Shown here: positions 22,532-34,047 of the stretch, one piece after another | Numbering within the stretch: the first letter of the stretch is position 1 | Layout of the letters: every line of letters begins with the position of its first letter | From: Turbatrix aceti | Lineage: Eukaryota > Nematoda > Chromadorea > Rhabditida > Panagrolaimidae | Assembly: GCA_963969345.1 (NCBI GenBank) | Contig: OZ017766.1 | Location: 2,976,001-3,040,000 of the forward strand | DNA length: 64,000 nucleotides | Direction of reading: 5' to 3' | Made by a program: the position numbers and the translations under genes | The notes under the pieces: generated by a model | The model's database searches: none | What the model was told of the DNA's origin: nothing | Seen by the model: the letters and a program-made list of their open reading frames with translations, nothing else

Positions 22532-23868
22532 TCAAATTATTTTTTTTCTCTGGAACAGTTCCCCAGCTTTGCCCAGAGCGAATGATGCCCCCAGATTTTT
22601 GTTTTTGATCGCTGCAACTTTCCACAACAAAAAACAAAGACCACGTGTCGCGCGGGTACGGAAGGTGATCATACTACAAGGATTGTTGCCATCGCCGGTG
22701 CTCCTAACGATACTACACAGCAATCGGGCGTTAAAAATTGTACCGGCTTCTGGAAAGTTCAATAAGCCGCCTCGCGTACGGGCACCTGGCACTTGGTGTT
22801 TCGGTGGAACAGTTTGCGAATTTCATGCAGCTTGTCACGCAAATAGCCCGGACAAAGTTCACAACTGAACAAAGCATGGAGTCTCTTTGGACAGTTTTGT
22901 TACGTGATCATTGATTTCATGAAGAAGAACACTTGGTTTTTTAAGGGTGCGCCGGGTCTTTGATCTCGGGTAGCATATTTTTGTTGATACCGTTTTTGCA
23001 AAAGATGGAAATTATAAATTTGCACGTAATTTCAGAAGCCTAAAGCCTAAATAACAGACATTACTGAAAGTGCAAAAATTGACGGAATGCAAATGGAAGG
23101 CACCGTAATTGAAAACACCATTGCCTGATAACGGTGCATATAACGCCCACAAAAAAATTTCAAAGATCTGATGGAAATTAATTTTTTCAGTTCAAAAAAA
23201 GTATTTTATAAACATAATATATTGGAAACAATGATCAAAATCTAAGATTTTCTAACTGGTCTTACGTTTTTTTAGTTCAGAATTCACGTAAAATTCAGAG
23301 TGCTTTGAAAAAAATTAAAAGACCACAGTTTTCACGTATTTTGAAAAAGTCCGTATTTTTCAAAAAAAAGGTGTTGTTTCCCTTGCTTATTAACAAAAAA
23401 AATGAACGATCGCTGCTGACTGGCAGCATCCCGTGATTATGATTGAATTTTTTTTTCATTTTCCGTAAGATCGGCAGCAACTTCAATTCACGGTTGGTCT
23501 GGCAATTATTATGGAGCTGTGTTCCTCGCAAGTTCCCCTCAACTTGTTTTTTGGGCCTCTGAGAAAATTCTGATAATTTATTGAACTTTTCTTTTTTCTT
23601 AAATCTATGCAGTTAGTCGTGGTCGTACAAGAATTTCAAAGAGGAGAGCTCCCGTGTGAGAGGTTATGTGTGTGTGTATGTGACAGAGGAAAACAGTGTC
23701 GCGGAAACAGCAAACTCGCGAGAAAGAATCTACGGGGGTTGGTTGACGGCCTTCGGGCGGAGAGGCGACGACGGCGGGTGCCAGGAGGGATGCAGGAGGG
23801 ATGGTAGTACAAGAACGTAAACAAGAGATCGGATGAACCGGGTCCTCGCCTTAGACGGCCTCCAGGCG
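22532..23868. other. spacer; 3' UTR of the NRF-like gene at its right end
   Basis: Minus-strand AATAAA at 23577-23582 fits the 3' end of the NRF-6-like transcript. A TGTG run lies at 23667-23680. The open frame on the plus strand (22140-22868) overlaps the neighbouring gene antisense and has no support. Confidence 0.45.
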
Positions 23869-26800
23869 TCAGCGAGGGGACACCGAGGCCGAGTGCGGGG
23901 GCTCCGGCGAGGACGGCGCCTTCAGCTGCACCTCGCAGTCGAGGCCGGGCGCCAGGGGCTTGAGCACGGCCTTCTGCGAGGGGCCGTGGCGCAAGAGGAC
24001 CCGCTCGATGTTGAGCGCGGGCAACTCGGCGACCATCGTGCAGATGAAGCCGAAGAAGTAGCTGATGCTCAGCTGGATGAGGCAGTGGAAGAGGAAGAAC
24101 CACTTGGTCGAGAACACCATCGGGAAGGGCTCCAAGAGGTACGTGAACACCACCGGGATCATGTGGAAGAGGTACACCGAGTAGCTCAGCGTGCTCAGCG
24201 GCAGCAGCACCCTGTGCGAGAGCACGACGTTCACCCAGCCGCCGATGCCGGAGTGGCACGCGTAGACCAGCCACGACAGCGAGAGCGAGAAGACCGTCCG
24301 GTGCACCGCGCCGTAGAAGTAGTGGTAGACCGGCCAGTCCCAGGCCATGAGCGACGGGTAGAGGCCGAAGATGGCCCAGAAGCCGGTCGCGAGGGCCACG
24401 GCCCAGCCGACGACGACGAAGCGCGCGCTGCGCTGCTTCTTCTGCGTCTGCGCCTGGTAGCCGGCCATGTAGTAGCCCAGGAGGAGGCCCACGATGTAGG
24501 GCCCGATGCGGTACTGCGGCCTGATGTAGATGAGCAGGTGGTGCTTGATGTAGTCAGGGTTGAACATCTCCGGCTGCTTCCAGAGGAACTGCGTGGGCGG
24601 GAAGTTGTAGTACCACATGCCAAAGACGTTGGCGAGGGACGAAGCGCCGATGGTGAGCCCGGCAATGAGCACACCGCCCGCCGGGTTCCTCCTCAGGGCG
24701 AGCAGGAAGATGGGCGAGAGCACGTAGTAGATGAACTCCGTGCCGATGTACCACGTCCAGGGCATGCACCTGTTGTCGCTGAGGCTGTTGATGAAGAGGA
24801 TGTTCTTCCACCAGTGGGTAGGGCACTGGATGGCAGGGTCTGTCGGGGGCCACATCGGGTGGTAGTGGGTGACCGAGATGCGGGTGGTCACGGTGAAGAG
24901 CGCGTAGATGTAGGCAGGCCAGAGTCTGACGAGGCGGTGGCGGTAGAACCGCAGCCAGTAGCCGTAGCTCGTCCACGAAGGCTCCTGCTCGACCGTGTTC
25001 TTCTGCCACTTCTTGAACCAGCTGTACGCCGTCAGGCAGCCGCTGAGCGTGAAAAACACGTCGACGGAGAGCGTGAAGTTGGTGATCCACTGGTTCCAGA
25101 AGTTGTCGACCAGATCGTCTTTGTAGTCGTTGACGTTGGCGAGGTACGCCTGGACAAAGATGAACGAGTGCCCGACAGTGGTCCAGACGAGGGAGAGGAA
25201 GCGGAGGCCGAACATGCAGGTGATCGTCGACTGCGGGTCTTTGGGCATCGTGATGAGCTTGGAGAGGTTCGTCTTGATGGAGAAGGCGAGCAGCAGCTGC
25301 GTCGGCAGGTTCTTGGTGCGATCGCCCCGCTTGATGTGCAGGATGGTGGCCATGCCGATGAGAGCGAAGAGGACCATGTCGAAGCCAAAGTCCAGCATCG
25401 GGAGGAACTGCTCGTACCACTGAGAATCGTGGCGGGACGCAGTGCAGCCTTCGTAGGGCAGGCCGGCAACATCGGTGCCGTTCGACGACACGTTCTGCCA
25501 GTACGTGATGAGCTTCGAGCCGTCAGCGTTGCAGGTTGTCGGGATGCAAGCGCCGTAGGCAGTGCCAAAGTTTTCGTCGTCAAGGGCCTGAAAAATTTTA
25601 AAAACCCGTCATTTATGCCTTGTTTTCAGTGTTTTTGCCAGAGCTGTTTTTTCATCCTTTTGAATCCAAAAACACCGGTTTCATGTCATCGTCCACTTTC
25701 TGGACAACTTTTTGTTTGATAACAGCCAAAAGTTGACTTTTAGAAAAAATGAGCCGGAACGGGCTTCAATTGTTGCAAGTGTTTACACTCGCCCCAGAAA
25801 ATCCTAGTATCCATCCGGTCTGCAGAAACTGGCCACAAATAGGCCGGAGCGGAGTCCAATGAGTCGAAAATCGCCTAGTGGGCATTGTACTTTGGTGTCC
25901 TATCCAATTGTATGCGCATGGATTATGACGACCATAGGGTCGTTGTTCGCCCCCTCCCGCCTCACCCAGGTGTCCCCTCGCCCAAACGTACCCAGCAGTA
26001 ACTCATGGGATACTCAGACGCAGAGTAACTCGTTTCTCCCGCCGACACGATGCACTCCATTGCACGGAAGATCCATCGGTCTTGGTCGCGGCTGATGAAT
26101 TGCGAAGCATCACCTGCAACAAAAAAGAGATGTTGAATCAAGTCACAAACTCTAGTATTCGTGTTGTCGGGGAATTTGGGCTGACCCGATTTCAGGCAAC
26201 GTAAAATCAATCTTGGGGAACAAAAATAATGCAACTGCATTGTTTGTTTACAACCGTAAAAAATGATTCAGCAAGTGTCGTCAGGTAAACTGGCTCAATT
26301 TTTACACGAAAGAAGCATTTTTTGTGAAAGCCGTAAAAAAAAAGATTGAATGAAACAAGATCTCGACACGAAATCATAATCATTCAATTTCGTGTCGAGA
26401 CCCGCAGCAAATTCGGATTTTGTTCTCAAAAATTTTCCGGTTGAAGTTTGTGTCTCGTCTTGTGAGTAGAGTATCCTCTTCCCCTAAAAACTTCAAACAA
26501 GACACGAACCTGTTGTGAACGAGCGATAATACAGAGTTCGCTGTGCTTCGAGAGTGGATTTATCGGATAAGTAATCCTCGACCTGAAAACCGGTTCAGTG
26601 AATGGATATGTCTACGATCACGGTCGACGCAAAACCAACCAAATTGAGACTATCGCTGCATTCCGTCGAAACCTGAGGCGATCTCGGTGACGATCGAACG
26701 AATTCCCACACGGTATTTTCCGGGAAGTCGACCAGACTCGTCGTCCTCGGAAACGGCTGTGGACGGAGTGTAGAAGACGAGGATGGCGTTGTTGTCGTTG

Positions 26801-26873
26801 CCGACGATTTATTGTCGGCGGCGCCGGCCAGCAACGCCAACGCCGCCAAAGGGAAGAAAAAGGCGCCCAGCAT
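23869..26873 (-). CDS. NRF-6-like multispanning acyltransferase-3 family protein
   Basis: Four exons, 26873-26640, 26582-26510, 26113-25992 and 25587-23869, give about 715 aa with consistent phases. A signal peptide (MLGAFFFPLAALALLAGA) is followed by a Ser/Thr-rich spacer. The lumenal NRF domain (STECSDSLNLVEDYL, RDQDRWIFRAMECIVSAG, SYCW, TAYGACIPTTC) carries paired cysteines. The acyltransferase-3 domain (Pfam Acyl_transf_3) has about ten membrane spans, with DVFFTLSGCLTAY, FYRHRLVRLWPAY, WYIGTEFIYYVLSP and SYSVYLFHMIP as landmarks. In C. elegans, relatives (nrf-6, ndg-4) affect lipid/yolk transport and fluoxetine response; the substrate is unknown. The cytosolic tail is Pro/Ser-rich. The last exon (1719 nt) is intron-less and GC-rich, giving a large antisense open frame that is a shadow. 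Confidence 0.88.
26361..26400. repeat. 14-bp inverted repeat inside an NRF-like gene intron
   Basis: TCTCGACACGAAAT (26361-26374) and its exact complement (26387-26400) flank a 12-nt loop. It lies in the intron between the second and third exons of the acyltransferase gene. The core TTTCGTGTCGAGA resembles, from memory, a motif common in Caenorhabditis dispersed repeats; this is not verified. Confidence 0.7.
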
Positions 26874-29237
26874 GGCCGAGTCTGGATCGACTGAAAGCAG
26901 AGTCAAAAAGTGATCGACGGCGGACGAAAACGACATGACGCAGAACTTGGCGAGGCACGAAAGAAAATCAAATACATAATTGGTCTTATGCGATGGACGA
27001 AACACAAAATATCCGGTTTATGGTGGATTAATTTTTTATACATCAACTCACAATTGCCTTATCGACAGGGGCAGCGGTCGGTAATGGACTACGATCTAGT
27101 CTAGTCAAGGTTGTCCTGCACAATTTTTGAAAATCGTCTGCGCCGCCCAACAAAAATTGTCTTGACGCGAAAATAATTGATTTGGCGCGTCACGATTTTT
27201 TTGAACTCAAAGATCTCAAAAAACAATAAAACAGAGTGCTTTAAATTTAGATCGGGCGAAACGAAGCCAGAGTAAGCAGTAAAGGCAACAGTACCGAAAC
27301 AAAAACTGAATAGAACTGTGTTACCGTTACAAAAACACTCGTACGCACTCTGTGGTGGCCTCTGATCAAAGCAGTGCTGCCTGGGCCCGGGCGCGAGGAG
27401 CAGGAAGGGGCCTGGAGATAAGTGTGCTTTTTGCAAGCCTACGTACGAGTCCGGACTGCGCGTGATTGTCGCGCGGCCGACAAATGAAGAACACCGGTGC
27501 TGGCCGGCTGCAGGTAGGGGCTCAAACAAAAAACCGAGGGTATAGGGAAGAGTCAGCCAGGCAGGCGCGCAGACAGCGGGCCTCGAGACGACTCGTCCGA
27601 CAGAAATCAGCCCGGTTACATCGGGCGAAGAGGCGGAGGAGGCGAGGTGACGGTCCGCCTCAAACCTGTGCGATGTCCCAGGGGAACAGGACCACTTGCT
27701 GGGGCAGCAGCGGCAGGGGCGGTAGTGGCCGCCCTCTGCCAACATGAGTCATGGCGCGGCCGTTCACTCGCCCCAGGCACTGCTGATCGCCTGCGCGACG
27801 CACGCCGGCAGCACCAGATACCCGCGTGATTATGATTGTCGCCACCCAACTTCTCCGGGTGGCGGGCGAGCAGCTGGATGCTCCTCCTTAGAACGGGGTG
27901 TCACAGAGACTAAAATAATGTTGATGCCATTCAAAAACACGGGCAGAAAAAAAGATTCAAGATGAGAAGTGTTTCGCAGCGAAAATAAAAAATGACAATG
28001 GTTTCACAGCGAACATAGTGTACAACGGTGCCAAATTAAAAAATGCATAAATAACAGAACACAATCTGATGCCTTTTTGTTGTCAAAAAAATCACCTGAA
28101 AAAGAAAACATCCTTGTTTGGGGAAAACAGTCGCTTTACCGGTAGCAGATTACGATCATGGACAAAAATAAGAGTAAACAGAGCGAGTGACCGCTTTTTA
28201 ACGGTCACACGCTCCGCATGACTGCCTCGCGTGAACAAGTGCTGTGTAAACGCCCCCGAAGCCTCGAGCAAACACACCTGTGTGAGGGCACCCCGGTGCA
28301 CGTCGAGGGTCATCTAGGTGAGCATCCGGGGAGGACAGCACGCAAAAAAGTGAGACGGATGGATTCCACTCCCGGGCAGATGAATCGAGTTTTGGTGAAT
28401 CGAACCGCAAACGGCTGCGAGCAGGGTGATCACGGTTAATCGTGTGGATGCAGGTGCACGCATGGACGTCGTTCGCCGTCCGCCAGCCGCCACACGTCCG
28501 TCCGGATGTCAATCTACGCGGATGTGACGGGGAGAGGAACGAGTAGTGCACCCTTTATAGGTCACTTGCGGCGTAAATCGAAAAATCCAAGCGGGGATGC
28601 GCGGGTGCGTGCCCTCGCCACCGTCGCTATCGCCGACTCTGAATCGAATGAAACGACAGACAATCGTCCGTCTGCTCCGATGGATCGATCCATCCTGCAT
28701 TGGATTTTTAAATGACAACGGCGGCCAAAAAATAATTTTGCCCATGAAAGAAATGTCAGGGCCCATTAACTATCAGAAATGCATCTGCCAAAACCAAAGA
28801 AGGTTCAGTGTTGACGTAAAAAAATATGATTTTATAGGGCCCTTGTGGGCCTCGTAGCCTCAAAACAGGTTGCAACGCGTGTTCTGACAGGTCACTTCAC
28901 GTGTTTACGCGCTCACCTGAACGCCGGGCGAGGAAAGAGGGAGGACGACCGGCAGCTGCCCCGGACTTATACACTGCTAACGGTAATTTTTTCACGCAAA
29001 AAATAAAAGCGAAGAGAGCATCGCCGAGCGAACCACGAATGCAGACGGAAAATAGAAACACAAATGTTGCAGGGTTCAAAGTCTTCCGGATCCTGGAAAG
29101 CCGGGCGGATTAACCTCCAATGACACCCCCGTCGCGGAAAAACAACAAAAACCAACGCAGGAGGGTGGCAAACGGAGTCAAGTGGTGACGCGAGTGTGAC
29201 TCCGTCCTCCGAAGATGACCTTAATATCCCCCGCCTA
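26874..29237. other. gene-poor spacer
   Basis: The upstream region of the NRF-like gene. Open frames on either strand (for example 27101-27745 minus) are Arg/Pro/Ser-rich products of GC-rich spacer without signals or family resemblance. Nothing further is supported. Confidence 0.4.
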
Positions 29238-29554
29238 ATGACTCGTGTTCCCGTTTTCGCTCACTCGCCGCGTCCTCGTCGCCTAGATGCCTCCAAATTC
29301 CTCGCAATCCCTCATAGGCTCCCCCAGATCTTAATCAACTCGCCCTCATCTCTTGCGCAGTGCTGTGCAGGCTTCATTCTGGTTTGCACATCAAAGCTCA
29401 CTCTTGCGTCGTTGCATGAGGTAATATTTGGAGAATAACAAAAATAACATTTTTTGCCTCGGTCTAAAAAAATTCTATTTTGCAGACGTGGCGGAACAGA
29501 TGCTTGAACTCATTTTCAAGGGCAAAAAATCGCAAAGGAAGCAATTCTTATTGA
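29238..29554 (+). CDS. weak candidate for a small two-exon gene
   Basis: The frame from ATG 29238 (MTRVPVFAHSPRPRRLD) runs to CAT GAG|GTAATA at 29420 and resumes after a TTTTGCAG acceptor at 29486 (65-nt intron). It stops at 29552, with an AATAAA only 7 nt later (29561). The joined C-terminal part contains CCAGFILVCTSKLTLASLHE and then TWRNRCLNSFSRAKNRKG. No signal peptide starts the model, and no family is recognised; an upstream exon could be missing. Splice sites plus the poly(A) signal are the only support. It could equally be a non-coding transcript end. Confidence 0.25.
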
Positions 29555-32500
29555 GATCCCAATAAAATGCGTTTTTTTAGAAAAATAATTTTTTTGAGAG
29601 TGAACAATTTTTTTTACAAAAAAGTGAAATTAATAATTTTTCATATTTTCAGTCAGAAAAAAATGCAAGCTGACAGATCAGGAGCAGAATTGCCTCATCA
29701 GAAAATGTCCTTGGGACCAGCAGGAGCCGGTATGACGGCTCTTTGGGGGTCCGTTGAGGTTGCATAATTTTAATTTAATTTGGCTACCAACGGAACTTCG
29801 AAGAAGAGTGTTTTTTAATTCCTTGTTTCTGCGTGACTTTCAAAAAGTCATGATTTAAAAAAAAATCATTTTTTGAGCAACAATGTGCGAAAAAGGGAAA
29901 ACAACCATGATCCAGACGTTTCCTGGTTTGCCAGGTTCAGGGGTGGAAAAATAAACAGTAGAAGACAAAAAACAGAGCAACGAACAATGCGCGAGGCAAA
30001 CAAAAATCACGTCAGAGCTTCGGCCTTGATAACGAGTTCGTTCACCATCAGCTACGGTTGCATAATCCCCGGTGAATGCGTGTGAAACCACTTTCTGAAG
30101 TCAGCTTATGTATTGCTTGGAAAAAAATCGCTGGAAGGCAGACGGACGGAAGAGAAGGAGAACAGATCGTTCAGCGGGGGGTTGCGTCTTCTTTTTTGTT
30201 ATTTTACAAAAATAATACTATCACCGGCGAGGGGACAACGAGCCTATCGCTTCCGTTGACGCAGGGACGTGTTCCGGTGCTGTTTTCCCTTTTGTTGAAT
30301 TTTTGGGAGATTGGATCAAAAATTGCCAGGGAAAGGGAAAAACGAGTTTACTCCGTTCAAAGCCCTATTTTTTTCAGAACTCTTACAACGACGCCATTTG
30401 TCACAGAAAAATCCGGATTTTTTTGTTGGAACAACTTCCAGAAACGGCATCGAACGCGAAAAATGGAGAACTCGCGCAAACGCAACGCCGCGCGTAAAAT
30501 ACAACGGAAAAAGTGAAACCGGGCTTTTTTGTTGCAACTTGCAATACGTTTGACGAACAGCCCCAACCCGAAGTATATTTGGCGTTGTCACCGAAGACCG
30601 AAGAGGTGGACAAATCAAATCAGATCATCAGGTAAGTTGTTTGGCAAGCACTATATTTTTTTGCACGTCATAGCAATTTTTTATCTGATTATGCGAGTGT
30701 TTTTTTTGGGGTTTATCAGTAGTTTTACTTTTTTTACAGAAAAAATATTTGATTAAAAGATTTCTTTTTCTAAGACCATAAAAAGAGATCAAAAATCGCC
30801 TGATGTGTGCGTACTCACGTTTGAACGTATTTTATCACCTTCGTTTCTTCTTCCTCGATGGCCGAAACGGGTGATGTTGTCGAGCAAGGACTAATGATCC
30901 TCCATCGTACCATACGTGAGCACCGAGCACGGTCCCCCGGAGCAGCGTGCTACAAGGCAGCGAAGGCTCCTCACGCATCAGGCCACGCGCGGCCGGCCGT
31001 GAACCCCTGCTCCGTGCGTCAGACAAACTCCGAACAAGATTGATGGGACGACATCAAACCGGGGCAGCGCAACGTGTCGCCACGTCGAGTTTGGCCAAGG
31101 GATAGAACAGACGACCGAAAACCCTTCACGTCACCTGCCACCTGAAATGCGGGCATACGCGTGAAACGGTTTTAAAGACGGAAGAAGGGACGAGCAGCGA
31201 TCTCGGGGTGATTAAAGCCCCCTCTCTCTCTCCACGTGCACGCAAGAAACCCAGTGAAAGCCAGCAACTGCGAAGGGACGGAGTCGCGCCAGTCGATCAC
31301 TCTCTTTCGTTCAGTTCAGTCTGATCGTGGTCACTTTTAATCAATAGCAAGGTTGGCGGGGTACGCGCTGGAAAACGATTTTACCGGCTGGCAGGGATGA
31401 ATGCGACACGCCTCGCCGAGTCTTCAGAATTCATGACACGGTTTTTGATTGCGTCGTTACGATACAAATTGCAATTCGGACCGGGTTTTTGAGTCGCAGA
31501 CGGAAAAACAGAAAGGTGATTAGAAATTGGTGGCCAGGTGGGATAGCACGTCGACCTGGCCGCCGGGAACTTCTGAAAAGTCAGATCCCCAGAACACTTG
31601 TTTTGCACTTCTTTGGCAGCGTTGTAATTTGAAACCATTGAAAAGTTTCCCAGAACAACGTGCTTTGTTTCGTCGCAGCCTATCTTTGTAAAATGTAAAA
31701 CAAAACCGTAAAAGCTTCAATAAGTTATCTATGAATGCGCAGAACGTCAAAGGCCTTCTGAACACCACAAACACACCGGGGAGTCCAAAAGCTCATCAGA
31801 CCAGCACTGTGTGTGGTGGCGTACATGTTGAGGAATATCGTTACCCAATTTTCTCCAATCTCCAGAAATCGAACGTTTGCTCGTGCGACTGCACAGATTT
31901 GAAGATAACCAGTGGTCACCGTTGCCTGAGGGCCTGTTGCACCTCTGACGCATCCGATGACGCAGCAAGTGTTGGTTTGGATGCCTTGGAGGATCGGTGA
32001 CAAAAAACAAGTTATTCATGATTTCTTGTCGGGATCACAGTCAGCAGTTTCAAAAAATGCGATGTATCGTAAGTGCTGGTTCAAAAATAGTCCAAATGGA
32101 GTCCTCGGAGTAACAAAACTTTTATGGCAGATCCCGACCCGTAGGGCGTTTTTATGACTCTCTGTTGTTGTTGTGCGGGGTAGGGTAGCGTGCTTCTGCG
32201 ACGAATCTGTTCTCTGATGACCTCACGACCAACAGCGACAACAACAGACTTGTTTGCATTGCAGAATTTCTTGCCCGGACAAAGTTGACCCTCGATAATG
32301 AGTTTTGTCGGATCACACACGACTCTTGCGTGTTCAGCGTTCCACTTATTTAGATTACGATGCAAAAGACACGTTCCAACCAAAAATATGTACAAAACGG
32401 GGTCCAAAAAAGTGTTTATACGAGCCCTCTTTTTTGCAGCCTCTGGCAGCTGGCTGGCGGGAAGAATCGTTTACACTGTGCCGGGAGGACCTCGAACAGC

Positions 32501-32868
32501 CCAGCCGAGCGCCCTGGTGCCGGGCGATTAACGACTCCGGAGGAAGAGCTCGGCCCAAACCATTGTTTAATGGCGGCTTCGTTCGCGGACGCGGACGCGG
32601 ACGCAACAGCCATCTGCTGGCCTGTGGCGCCCAGCCAAGCGTAAGCTATGCCCGCGGCGATCCCGCAGATAGCACATCAAAGGCCCGGCCGTCCGTCGAC
32701 CGACTTAGTTAACCCCGACGTTCCTCCCCCGATCATCGGTCTTCATCTGCGTCGCTCGTTTGCGACGCAGATGAAGTGACCGGGTTAATCTCCGTCTTTG
32801 CAAAACCCGCATCAGGCCTCCGTAAAAGCCTCTCCGCGCGTCACTTCGCACATCTGACTCGCTCTAAG
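29555..32868. other. gene-poor spacer
   Basis: No gene could be built with confidence. Fragments with acceptor-like TTTTCAG occur (for example 29645-29652) but the following frames are short. A minus-strand frame at 32081-32407 contains a Cys-bearing stretch but lacks an ATG. A strong hairpin is present at 32738-32780. Confidence 0.4.
32738..32780. repeat. hairpin upstream of the SXP/RAL-2-like gene
   Basis: CTTCATCTGCGTCGC (32741-32755) pairs perfectly with 32762-32776 around a 6-nt loop. With a 2-nt bulge the pairing extends to GGTC/GACC. It ends 88 nt before the ATG at 32869, so it lies in the promoter or 5' UTR. It might be a palindromic protein-binding site or an RNA structure. Confidence 0.75.
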
Positions 32869-33583
32869 ATGGTCAGCTCGCTGCGGTTGGTCTTGCTCAT
32901 CTCCGTCGTGCTCGCGACGTCCTGCCTCACCCTCGGGGCGCCCCTCGACCAGCTCCTGGGCAACAAACTCAACAAGAACTTTGCCAAGAGTCTCGACAAG
33001 CCCCAGCGCCAGGCGTACAAGGCGATCATCAACGACAAGCAGCTCACCATCCGGGAGCTCAACCGGCGCATCGATGAATTCGTCGCGACCCTCAGCCCTC
33101 AGCACCAGGTTGACACTTGAAATTTTGAATACCTTTAATTTTTCCGGTTTTGTTTAGAAGAAGTACGCGGAGATCAAGAAAGACCGCGTCCAGCGCCTCG
33201 AAGCCATGCGCGCTCGAATCGAGGTCCTGAACCCCACGCTCTCCGACAAAACCCGCCGCTACATCACCGAAGTCGGCGAGGTTCTCAGCGACGACTCCAT
33301 CACGTCGGGTGAGCAACAGAAGCGGCTCAAGGACCTCCAGAAGTCCAAAGACCTGGACCGCAAAGAGGTGCGCCGGCTGCTCAAAGCGCTCAAGGGCGCC
33401 GAGAAGGCTGCCATCCGCGAGGGCAAAAAGAACGGCAAGGGAAAAGGCAAGAAGAGCACGCTCCCGCCCTCGCTTACGCCGACGATCGTCGCCGCTGCGG
33501 CAAAGAAGGCAACTAAGGAACCCGTGCCACCGACCATCAACACCGGCGATTTTCAGCCTTCTGCCGTCCACGTTGCAATTTGA
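32869..33583 (+). CDS. SXP/RAL-2-like secreted protein
   Basis: Exons 32869-33108 and 33158-33583 (phase 0) encode 221 aa. The signal peptide (MVSSLRLVLLISVVLATSC) is cleaved probably near LTLG. The mature protein is alpha-helical and charged, with no cysteines. Two related segments each contain an x-lt..e...rid-like helix pair: DKQLTIRELNRRIDEFVATL and SGEQQKRLKDLQKS, resembling the DUF148 (SXP/RAL-2) arrangement of nematode secreted proteins, which bind small hydrophobic molecules or metals in some species. The tail is Lys/Gly-rich (GKKNGKGKGKK) and then Pro/Ala-rich. Similarity is by pattern only. AATAAA occurs near 33690. Confidence 0.65.
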
Positions 33584-34047
33584 CTCGTTCGTTTTTTCTG
33601 CTTTCAGCGATTTTTTGGATGTCATAATCAAAGCGTACTTTGGATAAATTGTGCAAAATGCCATGTTGACCTGGGATTTGCATCCGGTGAATAAAAAAAA
33701 TTTGTTTTAAAGTTCAAATTTGCTCAACCAGCAAAACATAAATTGCACAGTTTTATTTGGCTGTCGAAATCCCAGTTTGTGGCACCCAGATGTTGATAGA
33801 TATAAGTACTGTTCATCAGAATGAATTTGTCGGTGATGCTAAAAGTAAGAAAAATATATAGCTGAGGCACCTAGTACACATACATACATGTATAACCTTT
33901 GCAAAGTGAAAAAAAATCTGTCTCTGCGCCTCCTCGGGGGAAGACTCGTTAATCTGCTGCAAATAGGCACGTGGAGGTGTGCCCAGGCCACACAAAAGTG
34001 GGGAGAAGGATAAAACATAAAGAACAAAAGAGAAAAAGAAACCCGAA
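33584..34047. other. convergent spacer
   Basis: Contains the SXP-like gene's poly(A) hexamer at about 33690 and the pkc-3 3' UTR. A CATACATACATG run lies near 33876-33890. Confidence 0.5.

Noticed and set aside
23833..25719. 628-residue open frame on the plus strand
   Set aside because: Exactly antisense to the intron-less GC-rich exon of the NRF-6-like gene, Arg/Glu/Val-rich without domains; a shadow.
27101..27745. 214-aa minus-strand frame
   Set aside because: Mixed composition, no splice or promoter context, overlapping frames equally open; spacer.
32081..32407. Minus-strand frame with CDPTKLIIEGQLCPGKKFC
   Set aside because: Cys-bearing and faintly protein-like, but no ATG and no convincing upstream exon or signal peptide could be built.
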